Positions 37,030-48,600 of a stretch of DNA of 64,000 nucleotides are shown one piece after another; within the stretch, counting starts at the first letter, position 1; each line of letters opens with the position of its first letter. The stretch comes from Pteria penguin (taxonomy: Eukaryota; Mollusca; Bivalvia; Pterioida; Pteriidae): assembly GCA_035048485.1 (NCBI GenBank), contig CM068592.1, positions 31,556,001-31,620,000 of the forward strand, read 5' to 3'. The translations under genes were made by a program, and so were the position numbers. The notes below the pieces were generated by a model. It saw nothing but the letters and a program-made list of their open reading frames with translations. It had not been told where the DNA came from and made no database searches.

Positions 37030-37430
37030 GATTGAAACTGATTGTTTGCTTGTTATTGGGATGCTGGAAGCTGGGATGTCGAAAGCAATATGACGAGGCA
37101 GTTTGGAGTTCTGCTCGTCGGATTCGCCAATTCGACGGAGGAGCGGTACAGTCTGGGATGAAATAACAACACATAATGGAGGGCAGTGTAACCGGCGAAT
37201 GCTACCATGGCGAGATTGTAGTCAGCACGTCATTCCATCCATTCACAACAATCAGCGTAACGTCATTCTGCAGCAGGAAAGCATACGACTACACACTGTA
37301 TACGTTGTTTGTGACTATCCTTAGCAGCAAAACGTGAAAGTGCCACGCTGGCCTGCGATGTCATCGGACTTTTCACCTATAGAACATATTTGAGATGAAA
37401 TGGAACGACGTCTACGTCAATGTAAAATAC
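37030..37430 (+). pseudogene. Tc1/mariner-type transposase fossil, copy 2
   Basis: Visible pieces are G-M-L-E-A-G-M-S (about 37055), V-W-D-E-I-T, then H-V-I-P-S-I-H-N-N-Q-R-N-V-I-L-Q-Q, W-P-A-M-S-S-D-F-S-P-I-E-H-I and D-E-M-E-R-R. The S-P-I-E-H box holds the third catalytic acidic residue of Tc1 DDE transposases. The second catalytic Asp (in Q-Q-D-N-A of intact relatives) is replaced by E-S, and a stop follows H-I. Non-functional and colinear with 20690-21600. Confidence 0.8.
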
Positions 37431-37432
37431 GA

Positions 37433-37690
37433 AAGTAACTGATGTCATATGTCTGGCACTAACAACAATGTAACACAATGGACATTCACGGACCCCTGAA
37501 ATTCAGAGGTGAGAGCAGGTGACCGGGAGGAGTCAGCGTCTCCTGTTTGTCTAACCACACCCGCTCTGAATACCCTTAAATACAGACGAAACAAATATAC
37601 TTAAGCACTGTATTATATACGTGAATATGAACTAACACTATGTAGAAAGTGTCACTGCCGCATAACACCAGGAAAAGGGGTATAATAACA
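37433..37690 (-). mobile_element. N4-type retroelement 3' tail
   Basis: It is near-identical to 25190-25445. The 8-bp hairpin is intact, but the outer stem is partly lost (ATTCA/TGAAT remains). It abuts the Tc1 fossil. Confidence 0.8.
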
Positions 37691-38123
37691 CTTACGTCAA
37701 ACCCTCCGCGTGGAACTTTTATACGAGCTCCACACTGCAAAGAGAATAAGTGTGACGTGTGACGAACCATCCCAACACCCTCCCTCAATAGGATGACAAA
37801 ACAAACACAAAATCTTAAATCATCAATGTAATGTACAATTACTTCAACGTTGTTCACCGTCCTTTGCATACTTTTACTAACTGACTAACTGACATATATA
37901 TGTTAAGCACTAATCTTTGAAGCATTCATTAACAATTAATTAAATCTCATTTCCTTAAGACAAATTTTACTGTCACTTCAGTTATTTCGTGATGATATTA
38001 TTACAGAAATAACTTACAGAAATGAAAAAAAAATATTCATCATGTCTTGAAACAGACACTTTAATGAACATTTAGATTTAGATTCATAATGTATTGTAAA
38101 TCTAACATTAAATTGTATTGTAG
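37691..38123 (+). other. End of receptor intron 1
   Basis: No gene seen. It ends in a T-rich stretch and TAG acceptor at 38121-38123. Confidence 0.5.
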
Positions 38124-38259
38124 GTGACTCTCCATGCCACTTGCTTTACTCTCACCGCAATGACAGTGGATAGATACCATGCAATTGTACATCCGGTGTC
38201 CTCTATGAACTGGCGTTCGCGCAAGGCTTCAACTATCGTCAGTATCTGCGTTTGGATAG
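38124..38259 (+). CDS. Neuropeptide GPCR, exon 2 (TM3 to TM4)
   Basis: Encodes residues 110-154 plus the first base of codon 155. It begins V-T-L-H-A-T-C in phase 0, completing TM3, and carries the G-protein-coupling D-R-Y motif (D125-R126-Y127) followed by H-A-I-V-H-P. TM4 holds W153 (W4.50). The donor is GTCAGT at 38260. Reading on past it gives W-I-G-Q, but splicing there restores W-I-A-S-F-L-I-S-L-P-F with exon 3, which is why this donor is preferred over the GTAAGT at 38297. The D-R-Y-H-A-I-V-H-P form fits galanin/allatostatin-A/kisspeptin-type receptors. Confidence 0.9.
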
Positions 38260-38341
38260 GTCAGTGTTTATATGTATTTGCAATATACTACTCAGTTGTA
38301 AGTATAAATGCTGTATGCTGTTGTAAGTATCAAATTAACTC

Positions 38342-38362
38342 CTCTCTCTCTCTCTCTCTCTG

Positions 38363-38393
<31 letters not shown>
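38342..38393. repeat. (CT)n microsatellite in intron 2
   Basis: CT dinucleotides with two TG interruptions, about 80 bases after exon 2. Confidence 0.97.
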
Positions 38394-38935
38394 GGTATTC
38401 GTTTGTTTTGTTTGGAGTGTCGTGAGACAAAGACATAGATCATTTGTCCATATCTTAAACAGAAATGTTCATGACTTGATGTAAACCTTAATATTTAAAC
38501 ATACACCCTCAAAAAACTTTAGGAACCAGCCGGGAATTCCGATCCGCGTCAGAGAATAATGATATATTCTATTACACTGCACTTGCACAGACTAGGGAAT
38601 CCACATGAGCATCAAGACAGAGGTTCAAAACAGTGCAACTGCAACTAACAAAAAACAAATTAAAAAAAAAAAAAAAAACCCCACAAAACAAAAGGACAGT
38701 AGTCTTAAATGTAGCCTTCATACATTTTAATATTCTTTGTATGAAAAAGTACTGAACAGGAAATAAGGATTTTATATGGTTTTTGTATGATTTTTTATTA
38801 TGGTACGGCGTTGTGGATCTGTCAGCACTTAGCACACCATGCTGTTTAGCTAGGACTATCAAACTTGGTACGCTTATTTCTTATTTTCAATATCAAGGTC
38901 AAAGGTCAATGTCAGTTTAATGTAACATATAAAAG
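38394..38935 (+). other. Intron 2; AGGTCA repeat remnant at its end
   Basis: No gene. An A16 run lies near 38661-38680. At 38870-38935 an AGGTCA-rich remnant holds a perfect direct repeat, AGGTCA-A-AGGTCA (38896-38908). Confidence 0.5.
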
Positions 38936-39070
38936 TAACTGGTGTTACACGACTATGGCACTAACAATAATGTATCACAGTGGGCATTAAGAGGTGAGAC
39001 CAGGTGACCGGTAGGAGTGAGTGTTTTCTGTTAGCTACACCTGCCGTGAATGCCTTTAAATACAGACTTT
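38936..39070 (-). mobile_element. N4-type retroelement 3' tail with deletion
   Basis: It has AGTAACTGGTGTTACACGAC, GAGGTGAGACCAGGTGACC and CTACACCTGCCGTGAATGCC. The terminal hairpin arm is deleted compared with 37433-37690. Confidence 0.75.
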
Positions 39071-39452
39071 TAAGGCATATAAAGCAATGCCATGTATCAG
39101 AGAAACACCATATAAACAAGATACCGACCCAACTGTTTAAGCTATACTTTTTAAACTTTGTGCACTTCTTTCGCATGACAGGAAGACGAACCCAATACAT
39201 TTTAAGTTCGCATTCTCTCATATTGCTTTTATGTCATCTGCGTTGTTTTGTGTATTCATGGCGCAGGTGTCAAGGAAACAGTTTTCTTTTCCTGGTTTCG
39301 TAGTGTAACTTCTGACTTTTTTGGGGTTCAATGAATGTCTACCATAGTATATTTTTGTGAGAGTTATAACAGCATAACAACAGTTTTTTTCCTTTAAAGC
39401 TATGAGTTTGCTAAGAATAATTATTTGGGGATTTACAGCCAATTGTAAGTCT

Positions 39453-40510
39453 AAGAAAAAAGAGGAGTTACTGGCTCAGTTATGTAGCAGAAGTCACCAT
39501 GGAGCTATACAATACATGAATATAAATAATATACTAGAACATATAACACATTACAAAAATATTTCATTGTAGTGCAATTACGATACCGACTTAGGACGGT
39601 CATTTAATTTGATAAAAGCCAAACAAATGGTGTGGTTAACCGGTTTACGGGCGCATCTTCCCACTCGCCGTAACAGCAGAACAGTCAAAGGACGTACATT
39701 TAAAAAATTTATAAATAATCCTCCATGTAAAGAACAAGGGTCAACAGGTATTGCATATTGAGAGGTCATAAAAATATAAACACGTAAGGTATTGTAAAAC
39801 ACATAATGGTATAAAAATATATGCGACATCAACATGATTAACCGTGCTCTGCCAGTCTGAAAGCGAGCTAAGACCCTAGATCTGTAGGAGTCCCAACTAA
39901 TAGTCAGAGAAGACGAGGTTCAGGACCATTTTTCCTCTGAAAGAGGTTTGGAGAGGGCCCGTCATATAGTCCCCACCGCCATGTTAGTCAGCGTGCAACG
40001 TTTTGATGATCTCAATATCATATTGTCTATTTAGAAGACGTTTGAATATTTTATTACATGATAAAATAACGTTATCGGCGCGTTTTTACTTTCCTTAGTT
40101 TATATACAAGATCACCGTAAAAATTAGGATGGGAAATTCCATTGGATACATACTGTTGAAAAGAAATATTTCCAAATTTAGATAGAAGTTCTGAATAAGA
40201 TCTGAAGAATTTGCTGAATGTTTTTCTTAGCTTGTGATATCTGTAACCCTGAAATAAATGTTTAGTAGTAAATTTGTAAATTTCGTTTATGAAAGTCCAA
40301 AACATCGGTGCAGCCTCTGACAAATCGAACTAATTGAGATATATAGATACTATATGATGGGAGTCGAGGGACATCGCCATCCAAGTAAGGGAAATTTACA
40401 ATAGGAAATCCAAAATCCTCACGTTTATCATAAATATTAGTATATATAAGGTGGTTGATAATTTTGATGTTTAAATCTAAGAAAGGTATAGATTTATCCC
40501 AAGCAAAGAA
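39453..40510 (-). mobile_element. Decayed family A retroelement (RT 3' half plus 3' tail)
   Basis: Minus-strand pieces from I-P-F-L-D-L-N-I-K-I-I and R-E-D-F-G-F-P-I-V-N-F-P-Y through L-V-R-F-V-R-G-C-T to K-F-F-R-S-Y-S-E-L-L-S-K-F-G and F-Y-G-D-L-V-Y-K-L-R-K-V-K. A frameshift falls near 40265. Part of the C-terminal coding region present in 10394-11740 is deleted near 40000. The tail ends at the common AAGAAAAAAGAGG terminus (39453). Confidence 0.85.
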
Positions 40511-40889
40511 CTCAGCAATTTTTTTGTAAAATGTGAACCCTCGAGTATCATGAATCATCTAGATATCCGTCAGTCAACCTGCATAGAATCAGGGAAACTG
40601 GAGGCAGTTTCAAACACTAGACCGATGTGTGAGTGGAATGTGACGTAAAAATAGATCAGCTAAAGCATCGCCTGGACCACACTATTTCCAACCGTATAAG
40701 GAAGTTGTATCTGTCGGAACAAATTATCTCTGATTTTCCTTACATTCACCTAAAGAAAAAAGAGAAAAAAAATTATTATTTAGTAAAATGAAACAAGCAC
40801 GCATATTCGTCATTCTGCATTCGATTACTCAGATGTAATTGTAGAGTTAGATGTTATTCATACCAGTTACGTATTAATGCCGGCAGAGC
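40511..40889. other. Intron 2; nothing recognised
   Basis: No supported gene or repeat between two elements. Confidence 0.45.
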
Positions 40890-41335
40890 CTGATGTTCTG
40901 AGGGCTAGGCGACTTTCAGTTAAGCTGCTCAACCAGGGTTATATATGTGCTAGACTAGCAACGTCACTGAGGAAATTCTATGGTCGTTACGGGACTTTGA
41001 TTACTCCATATGATATCTCGTTATCCAGACTTTTAAATGATATTCTGGATTGAGACCGATTCCGATCATTTTACAGAGATTTGACACCTTCTATACTAGA
41101 AGGTTACCTACTTCGACTTCTCCAAATATAATTACATATGAAATTTACACGATTTGACTCTTTCTACTGGGGTTATGTGACGGGTGTTGCTAGCAAGCAG
41201 GAGATGCTCACTCTCCCCGGACACCTGATCTCACTCCATCACAGGGGTTCACATATGCTCTTCAAGTAGACATATTTTGTTATTTTCTATTTGTTTTTCG
41301 TTTTGACTGATTTTGTATGTCCTCTGGTTTTATGA
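40890..41335 (+). mobile_element. Family N1 retroelement, RT C-terminus plus 3' tail
   Basis: L-R-A-R-R-L-S-V-K-L-L-N-Q-G-Y through L-R-K-F-Y-G-R-Y-G to L-L-N-D-I-L-D then a stop, so the natural RT C-terminus is preserved. The tail is near-identical to 16330-16700. The structured domain is closed by a 7-bp stem (41174-41180 / 41249-41255). It is 5'-truncated. Confidence 0.85.
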
Positions 41336-42194
41336 TGTTTGGACTTGTGGTTTGGATTTATCCATCATCTTTACATTACACAAACTCGAAAATGTGCCAA
41401 AGAAAGTGAGTTTGATTTACTTAAATTAAATTTCCAAACTTCCTCAATATCCATACAAACACATGAGATTCAGAAATGCTCCACCAATCTCTATCAGCTC
41501 TTCTTACCAAAATACTATCCGCAAGCTTCAAGAGTAATCGGATATCATCCAATGGAAGAAAAAAACAACTTTCAAAACCTTGTCACTTTTTAACTCTTAA
41601 TACTTCTATCGTTTATGATAAAATAAAAGATAAACTCTTTATAACTATCTAAAAAGAAAAAATTCGAAACAACGGCTAGAGTAGTCTTCGTACTTCTACT
41701 TCTACTGAATACTGACTAAGACTGTAAATGCACTAGATCACTTTACGTCTAACGATCTCCTACTTTCCTGTTGTTAACTATAAGTGTAGTAATATTCCTT
41801 TATCACTGAGTACGATGTCTATATATCTTAAAATGGTCCAATATGCTGGAGTTTCTTCCGACTAATTGCGGCAAGCTACTGAATTTATATCTCAAGGATA
41901 CAACACTAGGTTTTATGTCTACATTCCGCAAAATAACAGTCGTTATACAACATTCTTTGCATTTATCAAAAATAATTTTCTGACATGATGACTTATTAAT
42001 TCAATTGCAATTCCTGTTACTTTTTATGTACTATAATAAAACAATATCACACCTTTGTGACATATTCTACAATACCATTACCATTTACTGATAGTGACTA
42101 CAGTAATACCGTTACCATCTTATACCAGAGGGTAAACCATATCATAGTTCATGGAGTAAAAGGACAATATCGCGTACAGCGTCATATTCAGACA
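41336..42194. other. Intron 2; nothing recognised
   Basis: The 84-codon ORF at 41339-41593 has no domain signal and follows directly from element DNA. Confidence 0.45.
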
Positions 42195-42330
42195 AAAGCG
42201 AACCCCAATACAACTGAGGTGAAACCAGGTGCCCGTAAGGAGTAAGCGTCCCCAAATAATTTAATAGCATTCTGGACGGTATGACCGGTCGACAGGGGAT
42301 ACACCTTCATGCCACCTTATCCCAACTTTT
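42195..42330. mobile_element. Abutting N4 (minus) and N3 (plus) tail fragments
   Basis: Position 42200-42256 is the minus-strand N4 block (GAGGTGAAACCAGGTGCCCG, AGTAAGCGTCCCC). Position 42270-42325 is the N3 block (GGACGGTATGACCGGTCGAC, AGGGGATACACC). They lie back to back. Confidence 0.6.
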
Positions 42331-43712
42331 GTTTCTTCCATGACTTTCATTCCAAGATTCATCAACAGATTATTGGTATTCCCAAGGGCAATAACTACGC
42401 TCCCCTTATAGCAGATTTATTTTTATATTGTTATGAGTGCGACTTCATGCATTCTATTCAAACCTCGAAACGTTTCGACCTTATTGAGAAGTTCGAATAC
42501 ACCTCTAGATATATTGATGATATTTTAGTAATCGATAATCCGAGTTTGTAAAATATATGACTGACAGTTATCCATCTGCACTTCAATTAAAGAAAGCCAA
42601 TATTTCTGATAAGGAAACACCTATCTTGGGCTTTAAATATTAAAATCATTAACAACAATATCCATACAAACATATATGATAAACATGATGACTTTATACT
42701 GTTTATTGTAATTTTCCCTTTTTTAGATTGTGATGTCCCTAGATTCCCATCATATGGTTTTTATATTAATCAGTCGGTTGGGTTTGCTAGAGCCTGCACT
42801 AACGTTTTGGATTTTCACGCAAAAAATGTTCAAATCACTTTCACTTTCTAACAGGGTTATAGATTTATAGTAAATTTCGAAAACGTGTTTGATCTATTCT
42901 ACAGTTTTTATTCAGACACTTTATCTAAATTCGAAATGTGACTTTTCAACAATACACTTCCAGCAAAATTTCTTATTTCAATCTCTGTGATGATGTAGTG
43001 TACAAAGTAAGAAGGATCAAAGGCTCCGATCATTTCATATCAACGGGTTCTAAAATTATTAAACGCCTTGGACATCGAGATTCACTATTACTCTGAAATC
43101 ATCGCAAAGACCACAGGTCTTGTATTGGGCTCCTCTACAAACTTTAACTTGAGTATTGTATGTTGACTAGCACAGCGGTGGGGACTCAATGATGGGCCTT
43201 ATCTAAACTTTTTTTTCAGATGAGACAAGGTATTGAGCCTCGTCCCCTATGACTTTTAGCCGGACTCCTATAGATTAAGGATCTAAGTTCGTTTACAGAC
43301 GGGCACAACAAGATTTTCTTATGTTGACCTCGCCTAACATATGTTTGATACTAGCATATTATTCCAAAAATCTCTCGTGTGGAAATTTTCAGGCCTCTCA
43401 TCTTGAGAAACCCGTTGATTCTTGTTCTCTATATGGAGGATCATTTATAAATTTTTGAATGAGTATCATGTGATTGTATTGCTTTTGCAGTGAGTGGGGA
43501 GTTAGGCGCCCATAAACCGGTTAACTACACCAATTGAGTAACGTTTGTTACTTTAATTGACCGTTCTAAGTCTGTAACGTAATTGCAGTACGCTCGAAAG
43601 TGTTTTAATATCGTTTTCTGTGTTTATTTGACTACTATTATACTTTATGTGCATGTCCTTGGTGGTCTGTGTCATACAGCTTGGTCAAATGTCTATTGTC
43701 TTCCCTTTCAGG
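42331..43712 (+). mobile_element. Decayed family A retroelement with Y-I-D-D box
   Basis: It opens at I-H-Q-Q-I-I-G-I-P-K-G-N-N-Y-A-P-L-I-A-D-L-F-L-Y-C-Y-E, with the RT catalytic box S-R-Y-I-D-D-I-L-V-I-D-N-P. It then continues in other frames through A-L-N-I-K-I-I, D-V-P-R-F-P-S-Y-G, Y-S-D-T-L-S-K-F-E and G-L-V-L-G-S-S-T. Many stops. The 3' tail from about 43440 ends with CATACAGCTTGGTCAAATGT. It is the only A copy that keeps the catalytic box. Confidence 0.8.
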
Positions 43713-46012
43713 GTTATAAAATAGCCAATATCTCAATGGAGTCTAGTGTATTAGATGTTTCTTAGTTCTTAGTTATAACCGCTCCGTACCTTAGAATTTC
43801 ACTTGTATAACATATTCCGGGGGTCCGTAACATAGGTTCAACTTTTCAGTAAGGTATCGGGCAGACACCATCACCCAATAAATGCAATAATTTTGATATG
43901 ACGAAAAAATAACAATCACTCACGCCCCTCCCATTATAATGTTCAAAAGGAATACCCAGTGAGGATGTCTCATTAAAGTTATTCTTGTAATCAGAGATTT
44001 TCTATTTTCTGGTAATATCAATAACCTTCTAAGGCAAACATACAGATAGTATATCTTAATTTAAGATTCATGAAAATCTGCTCTAAGTATTGGCAACTAA
44101 TCCTAATGGATCCTGTCCATGATAAAAAATGAAAAAAGATTCACATTAGTATGTGACACCAGATACGCTTTCTATTCAGATTTATATTGAACGATGTTGG
44201 ATAAAATTTCAAATAAGTGAGTTGAAAGGAATTAAGTAATATAACCACTATACGAACAGAACGGGAAAGATGAATAACAGCTTAATGTCCCTAGAAATAT
44301 CTTATGTGATGTAAACATCAAGCATTGCAGTATGTAATGACACACAGATGTGGTATAGATACGCATATTATTTTGGGTTGAGCCCTATTCTGACCAATTT
44401 ATACACTGAATTAGACAGCTATGTTTGGTATGTAACTAATTCAACGATTTCCATCAGACTTTAGTGACAGATGTTGCCAGTAAACCAGAGATGATTACTC
44501 TCCCCAAATAACTGATGTCACTTTATTCTGGATGTTCACTTACGTTCCTTGGAAATGATCCTTTGTTTTTTCTTTTATTTGTGATTACATATGCTATTCT
44601 AAGTAACAGGTTGAAAGCAGGTGGGGTTGTTTTGTTTATTATCTATTGGTTTTGCTGATTTTGTGTTCCCTTCGCTTTCATAATTTCTGCAATGAAGTTG
44701 GTTTTTTTTTTTTCATTTTCTATCATTTTATAATGTACATAGATCTAAAACAAATTTATCAGATACCTGACCCTTATAGCAGTTTTATACGCAATTTTGG
44801 TTTTGGTAAATAATGTAATGCTAATATACTATTACATTCACTGAATTATATCTTCTATCTCAACTAATTTTATTGTAATCTGATGGGTTATCTAAAATCC
44901 CATGTTTCCTTTCATAAATTTACTATATGAATATTACAATATTAATGGATCAGCAATGATACCGCTATCTTGATGCGTAGAAGCATAAAGCTCATGTACC
45001 CTGTCCAAGTTGGTAGTTAAATAAAATTCGTCACAAATCTTCAGTTGCCGTAAAGGACTCGGACTGATATGAAGTACATTAGGTTCTGTAGGGTTTAGGG
45101 ATGTATTAAAAAGAAAATATAACATGTTGTAACATGGAATTCCGAAGATTTGTCTCTTGCAGTCGATAGTGTTTGCCATATAGGTACGGAGTAAATATCC
45201 CCATTGTTAGTAATAGCAGACATCTCGTAAAATCTCTCTCTCTATCTCGTCATCTAAATTTACACGTTTCTTTTCAGACTGGGATTCAAAATGTCTATAC
45301 TGATTTATAACAATTCGTACAGATTTTATAATAAACACATTTTCTATCTTCTAGGACGTAAATTGGTCTCAGTATGGCACAGAACTCGCTGCAGCTGTTT
45401 TCCTTTCTTCTCACTCCAACTTCAATTTCAGATAACAGTGTACTTTAACAATAGTGACATATCAACAAATGTCTCTTTATGTAGATTATTTCAAATGTAT
45501 TTCAACACAATATTCGAATACAACACACAGAACATACTTTTTTTTATTCATTTTCTAAACTGAAATAAAACTTTTAATGTAAACAGTAATGGGATCAAGT
45601 ATGTATGTCAAAAAATGACGAAAGATTCCTTGAAATGGATACAGTATATCACCCAAAAATGGAAGCTAGTCACCGATAGGGTCGAAATTGAGCACATTTC
45701 GGACTATGTCTCGTAGATTATTAATGAAATATGCAATGACAAGACTTTCAGCATAAATATATGTTCATTTGCCTCCTCAAACAAAAGTGAAACCTGAAAT
45801 ACAACATAAACAATGAATTACAACGTGTTTCTCAGAATTAAAATACACGTAATTTACGAAGAAATCCACAAAACACATCTAAAACAAATAACCTGATATA
45901 TTTCAAAATAAAATACAAGATTTGTCGTAAGACAACATAGCTCACCGATGCAGGTTATAATCATCTCACAGATATAAAAAAAAAAAAAACAAAGGTTTAT
46001 AAGTCTGTAATG
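43713..46012. other. Intron 2; nothing firm
   Basis: No supported gene. A damaged tail motif sits at 44465-44535 (TTGCCAGTAAACCAGAGATG, then CTCTCCCC). Confidence 0.5.
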
Positions 46013-46082
46013 TGTTTTGTGTGCATGTCCCTGGTGATTTTTGTCATACAGCTTTGTCAGATGTCTTCAGTTTTCTCTTTGG
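46013..46082 (+). mobile_element. Short family A terminus-only copy
   Basis: About 65 bases from GTTTTGTGTGCATGTCCC to TTTTCTCTTT. It has the same limits as 48346-48411 and 59483-59556. Confidence 0.75.
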
Positions 46083-46234
46083 TACTGTAGAAAATAATGA
46101 AAAAGGCATATTCCCTAAGGTTTCTAAAAAGGCAAAATTCTGTATCAAGGTCATTGTTTGAAAGGAAACAAGAATGTCAATAAATACTCAATAATAATGT
46201 AAATATTTTAAAAGTACGTGAAAGTACAGTCAAG

Positions 46235-46690
46235 GTGGCAAAACCAACAATAAACTTGAAAAGTAGATCAACGTTTAAGGTAAAAAATAATGACACTAAA
46301 TGAAATTTTTTGTCATAAATAAAGTACACGTGAAATATCAAAGCCCTTTCTCTAATGGTTCAAAAGATAAAATTAAAGCTTTTTCAAAAGTAGGCCAAAA
46401 TCGAAGGCCAAAAGGTAAAAAGTGAAAACAAAGATGAATGGCCTGTACATGTAGAATATAGATATATTTGATATATTAAAGCGGATGTAGCCATAATTTT
46501 TGAAAAGTAGGTCAAAATCCGAGGTCAAGAGATATGACAGTAAATGAAACTTCTGGTCATAAAAATTTTAAATGTGAAGTATCAAAGTCATATCTCTAAC
46601 GGTTCAAAAGATAAGGCCCAGATTAAACTTTTTGAAAAGAAGTTCAAAGTCCAAGGTCAAAGTCACGAGGTCAAAAGTTCTGTTCATGAG
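46235..46690 (+). repeat. AGGTCA-rich repeat, two diverged units of about 240 bp
   Basis: Two units each run from an AAAGTAGATCAA / AAAGTAGGTCAA block through GACA-TAAATGAAA, GTCATAAA and TCTAA-GGTTCAAAAGATAA to a TTTTT-AAA end. The second adds CCAAGGTCAAAGTCACGAGG. Confidence 0.75.
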
Positions 46691-47037
46691 GTGTCTACTT
46701 ATAATATACTTTAATCCATTTTTTATGGTTCAAATGTTATAGCCTAGGTTGTTAAATTTTTTTGGTCAGCGGACATCCATGTGAGCTAAAACTGAAATGC
46801 TTTACTATTTGACAACATTACAGTAAAATATCAATAATGCACACTATGCCATATCACAAATTACAATGATAGGGACATTTCAAACTTTAAATTGCATATC
46901 TGTAGATTCAGTTTGCAGTTTAATCACTGTTTGGTGTCTCTACACTCACAAGAAATTTTCAAATAAAGCATATAATTTGCAGGAAGTGTACAAACCTTAG
47001 CGCGAAAATAAAACCACCCGAAACTTATAACAAAGTA
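46691..47037. other. Intron 2; nothing recognised
   Basis: AT-rich sequence with no supported feature. Confidence 0.45.
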
Positions 47038-47256
47038 CCAGTGGTGAGTGGGAAGGTGGGCCCATAGACCGGTTAACACACCATTTGTTTGGCTTTTGTC
47101 AAATTAAGTGACCGTCCTAAGTCGGTATGGTAATCGCACTACAATCAAATATTTTTGTAATATTATATGTGCTACTATATTATTTATATTCATGTATTGT
47201 ATAGCTCCATGGTGACTTCTGCCACATAACTGAGCCAGTAACTCCTCTTTTTTCTT
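47038..47256 (+). mobile_element. Family A 3' tail (5'-truncated)
   Basis: It runs from GTGAGTGGGAAGGTGGGCCC to CTCCTCTTTTTTCTT, the exact terminus shared with 10394, 14617 and 39453 in the opposite orientation. Near-identical to them. Confidence 0.85.
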
Positions 47257-47364
47257 GGCACAGTAGATAAATAGGCTGTTATAACTGGCAGTGATAAAAG
47301 CATTCCGAATAAAAGGTTGATTAAGAAAGTGGCTGATAAAGATAAACACAGTAAAATCTAGCAC

Positions 47365-47480
47365 GTGGGCATTCACTGACACTGGATATAACGGGATGAA
47401 ACTACTGCCCTGGCAGAATATGCATTTGCTTCTTGGCGTTTGATAAGCCCCACCCGCTATGAAAGATACTGAAAACACAT
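47365..47480 (-). mobile_element. Diverged N4-type tail fragment
   Basis: GTGGGCATTCACTGACACTG at one side and AAGCCCCACCCGCTATGAAA at the other match the N4 limits. The middle is diverged. Confidence 0.55.
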
Positions 47481-48345
47481 ACATATTTCAAATATTATTT
47501 GTTTAATGGTAATAATCAATGATGAGAAAGAAATTGAAAATCAATTTTATACAAGGTGCCGACTGACTTAATCACTCAACTAAATCCCCTAAAATTGAAA
47601 AGAACGAAAGCTACACAAGGAAGGCGACCCTTGCCATTTATGCATTAAGGGTTCTCAATGCTTTAGTGACATCATATATGGCCCGTCAGAAGGAGGGGGG
47701 GGGGAGGAAAACTTTGTTGATTTGTCTTTGCAAAAAATAGCATGTACATCATAGTAATAACAAAAGAATGTAAAATTACAAGTCTTAAAGCATATTTATG
47801 ATTTATTATGACTTACCAAATCATATAGTTTATTTGCATCAATTTCGTGCTAAAATCTAAGGATGGTGTCCTTTTATTTTGCTTATTAAATTTAGCATAG
47901 ATATATAAAAATATCTATGTTCAAAGAAACATCTAATATTGCAGAAAGAGTGTAGTGTAAAATTGTGAACCAAACAGTCATATAACCCATCTCTATAAAA
48001 GCTGCCCTCGCATTATTTTTAGACTGTTTAAGGACAATAAAAATGAGATTTGAACATATTTTTACATTATCAGCACTCTAAGGATAATTTTAGCAACCCG
48101 TGATCATACTTTTCTCTCATTACATATCTAAGGGATTCTAAAATTGATACAGAACAATGAAGGTAAGATGTACTACAAATAAGAAATATTTATAATAATG
48201 CTGATTTACATAAAATTGCCCATTCCATGTAAATCTAGCTAATAGATGATATGTTTGACTAAAAAGTTTTTAACAGGATATCAAACGGTACTATTCTGAA
48301 TTTATACTTCTTTTAACAAAGTGTTTTATTTAGTGCCATTTTTTA
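47481..48345. other. Intron 2; one inverted repeat partner, no gene
   Basis: Position 47640-47735 (CATATATGGCCCGTCAGAAG, a G11 run, AAACTTTGTTGATTTGTCTT) is the inverted match of 35240-35350. Nothing else. Confidence 0.5.
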
Positions 48346-48411
48346 GAGAGAAAACAGAAGACATCTGACAAAGCTGTATTACACTAATCACCAAGGATAT
48401 GCACACACAAT
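48346..48411 (-). mobile_element. Short family A terminus-only copy
   Basis: AGAGAAAACAGAAGACATCT, then AAGCTGTATTACAC and ACCAAGGATATGCACACACA. Minus-strand equivalent of 46013-46082. Confidence 0.75.
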
Positions 48412-48524
48412 GTTTATTTAGTGTATAATGCAAATAATCATAAAAACGGGCGGGGATAGTGTAGAATCCTTTGCGTTTCACGTCTTTTGTGACCCAAGAC
48501 CTCAGAAAGTCAGGAAACAGATTA

Positions 48525-48600
48525 GTGTCTCGAAAACCGGATCTTTCGTTCACTGGTCAAGCGCTTTACCGATTAAGCTTCGCCGACACAAAATGAAATT
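48525..48600 (-). repeat. tRNA-derived SINE head (degenerate)
   Basis: On the minus strand GCGAAGCTTAATCGGTAAAG approximates a Pol III A box and CGGTTTTCGAGAC a B box with one inserted T, about 30 bases apart. The 158-codon ORF across it (48428-48904) is probably fortuitous. Confidence 0.5.

Noticed and set aside
37576..37869. 97-codon minus-strand ORF with a Y-I-D-D string
   Set aside because: The Y-I-D-D-L-R-F match is isolated, without neighbouring RT motifs, and the ORF runs into an N4 tail.
38124..38438. Exon 2 reading on as one long ORF to 38438
   Set aside because: The continuation loses the TM4 pattern and ends in the CT microsatellite, while splicing at 38260 restores it with exon 3.
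47690..47710. G11 run as a G-quadruplex regulatory site
   Set aside because: A single homopolymer run within repeat-derived DNA. Nothing links it to a promoter.
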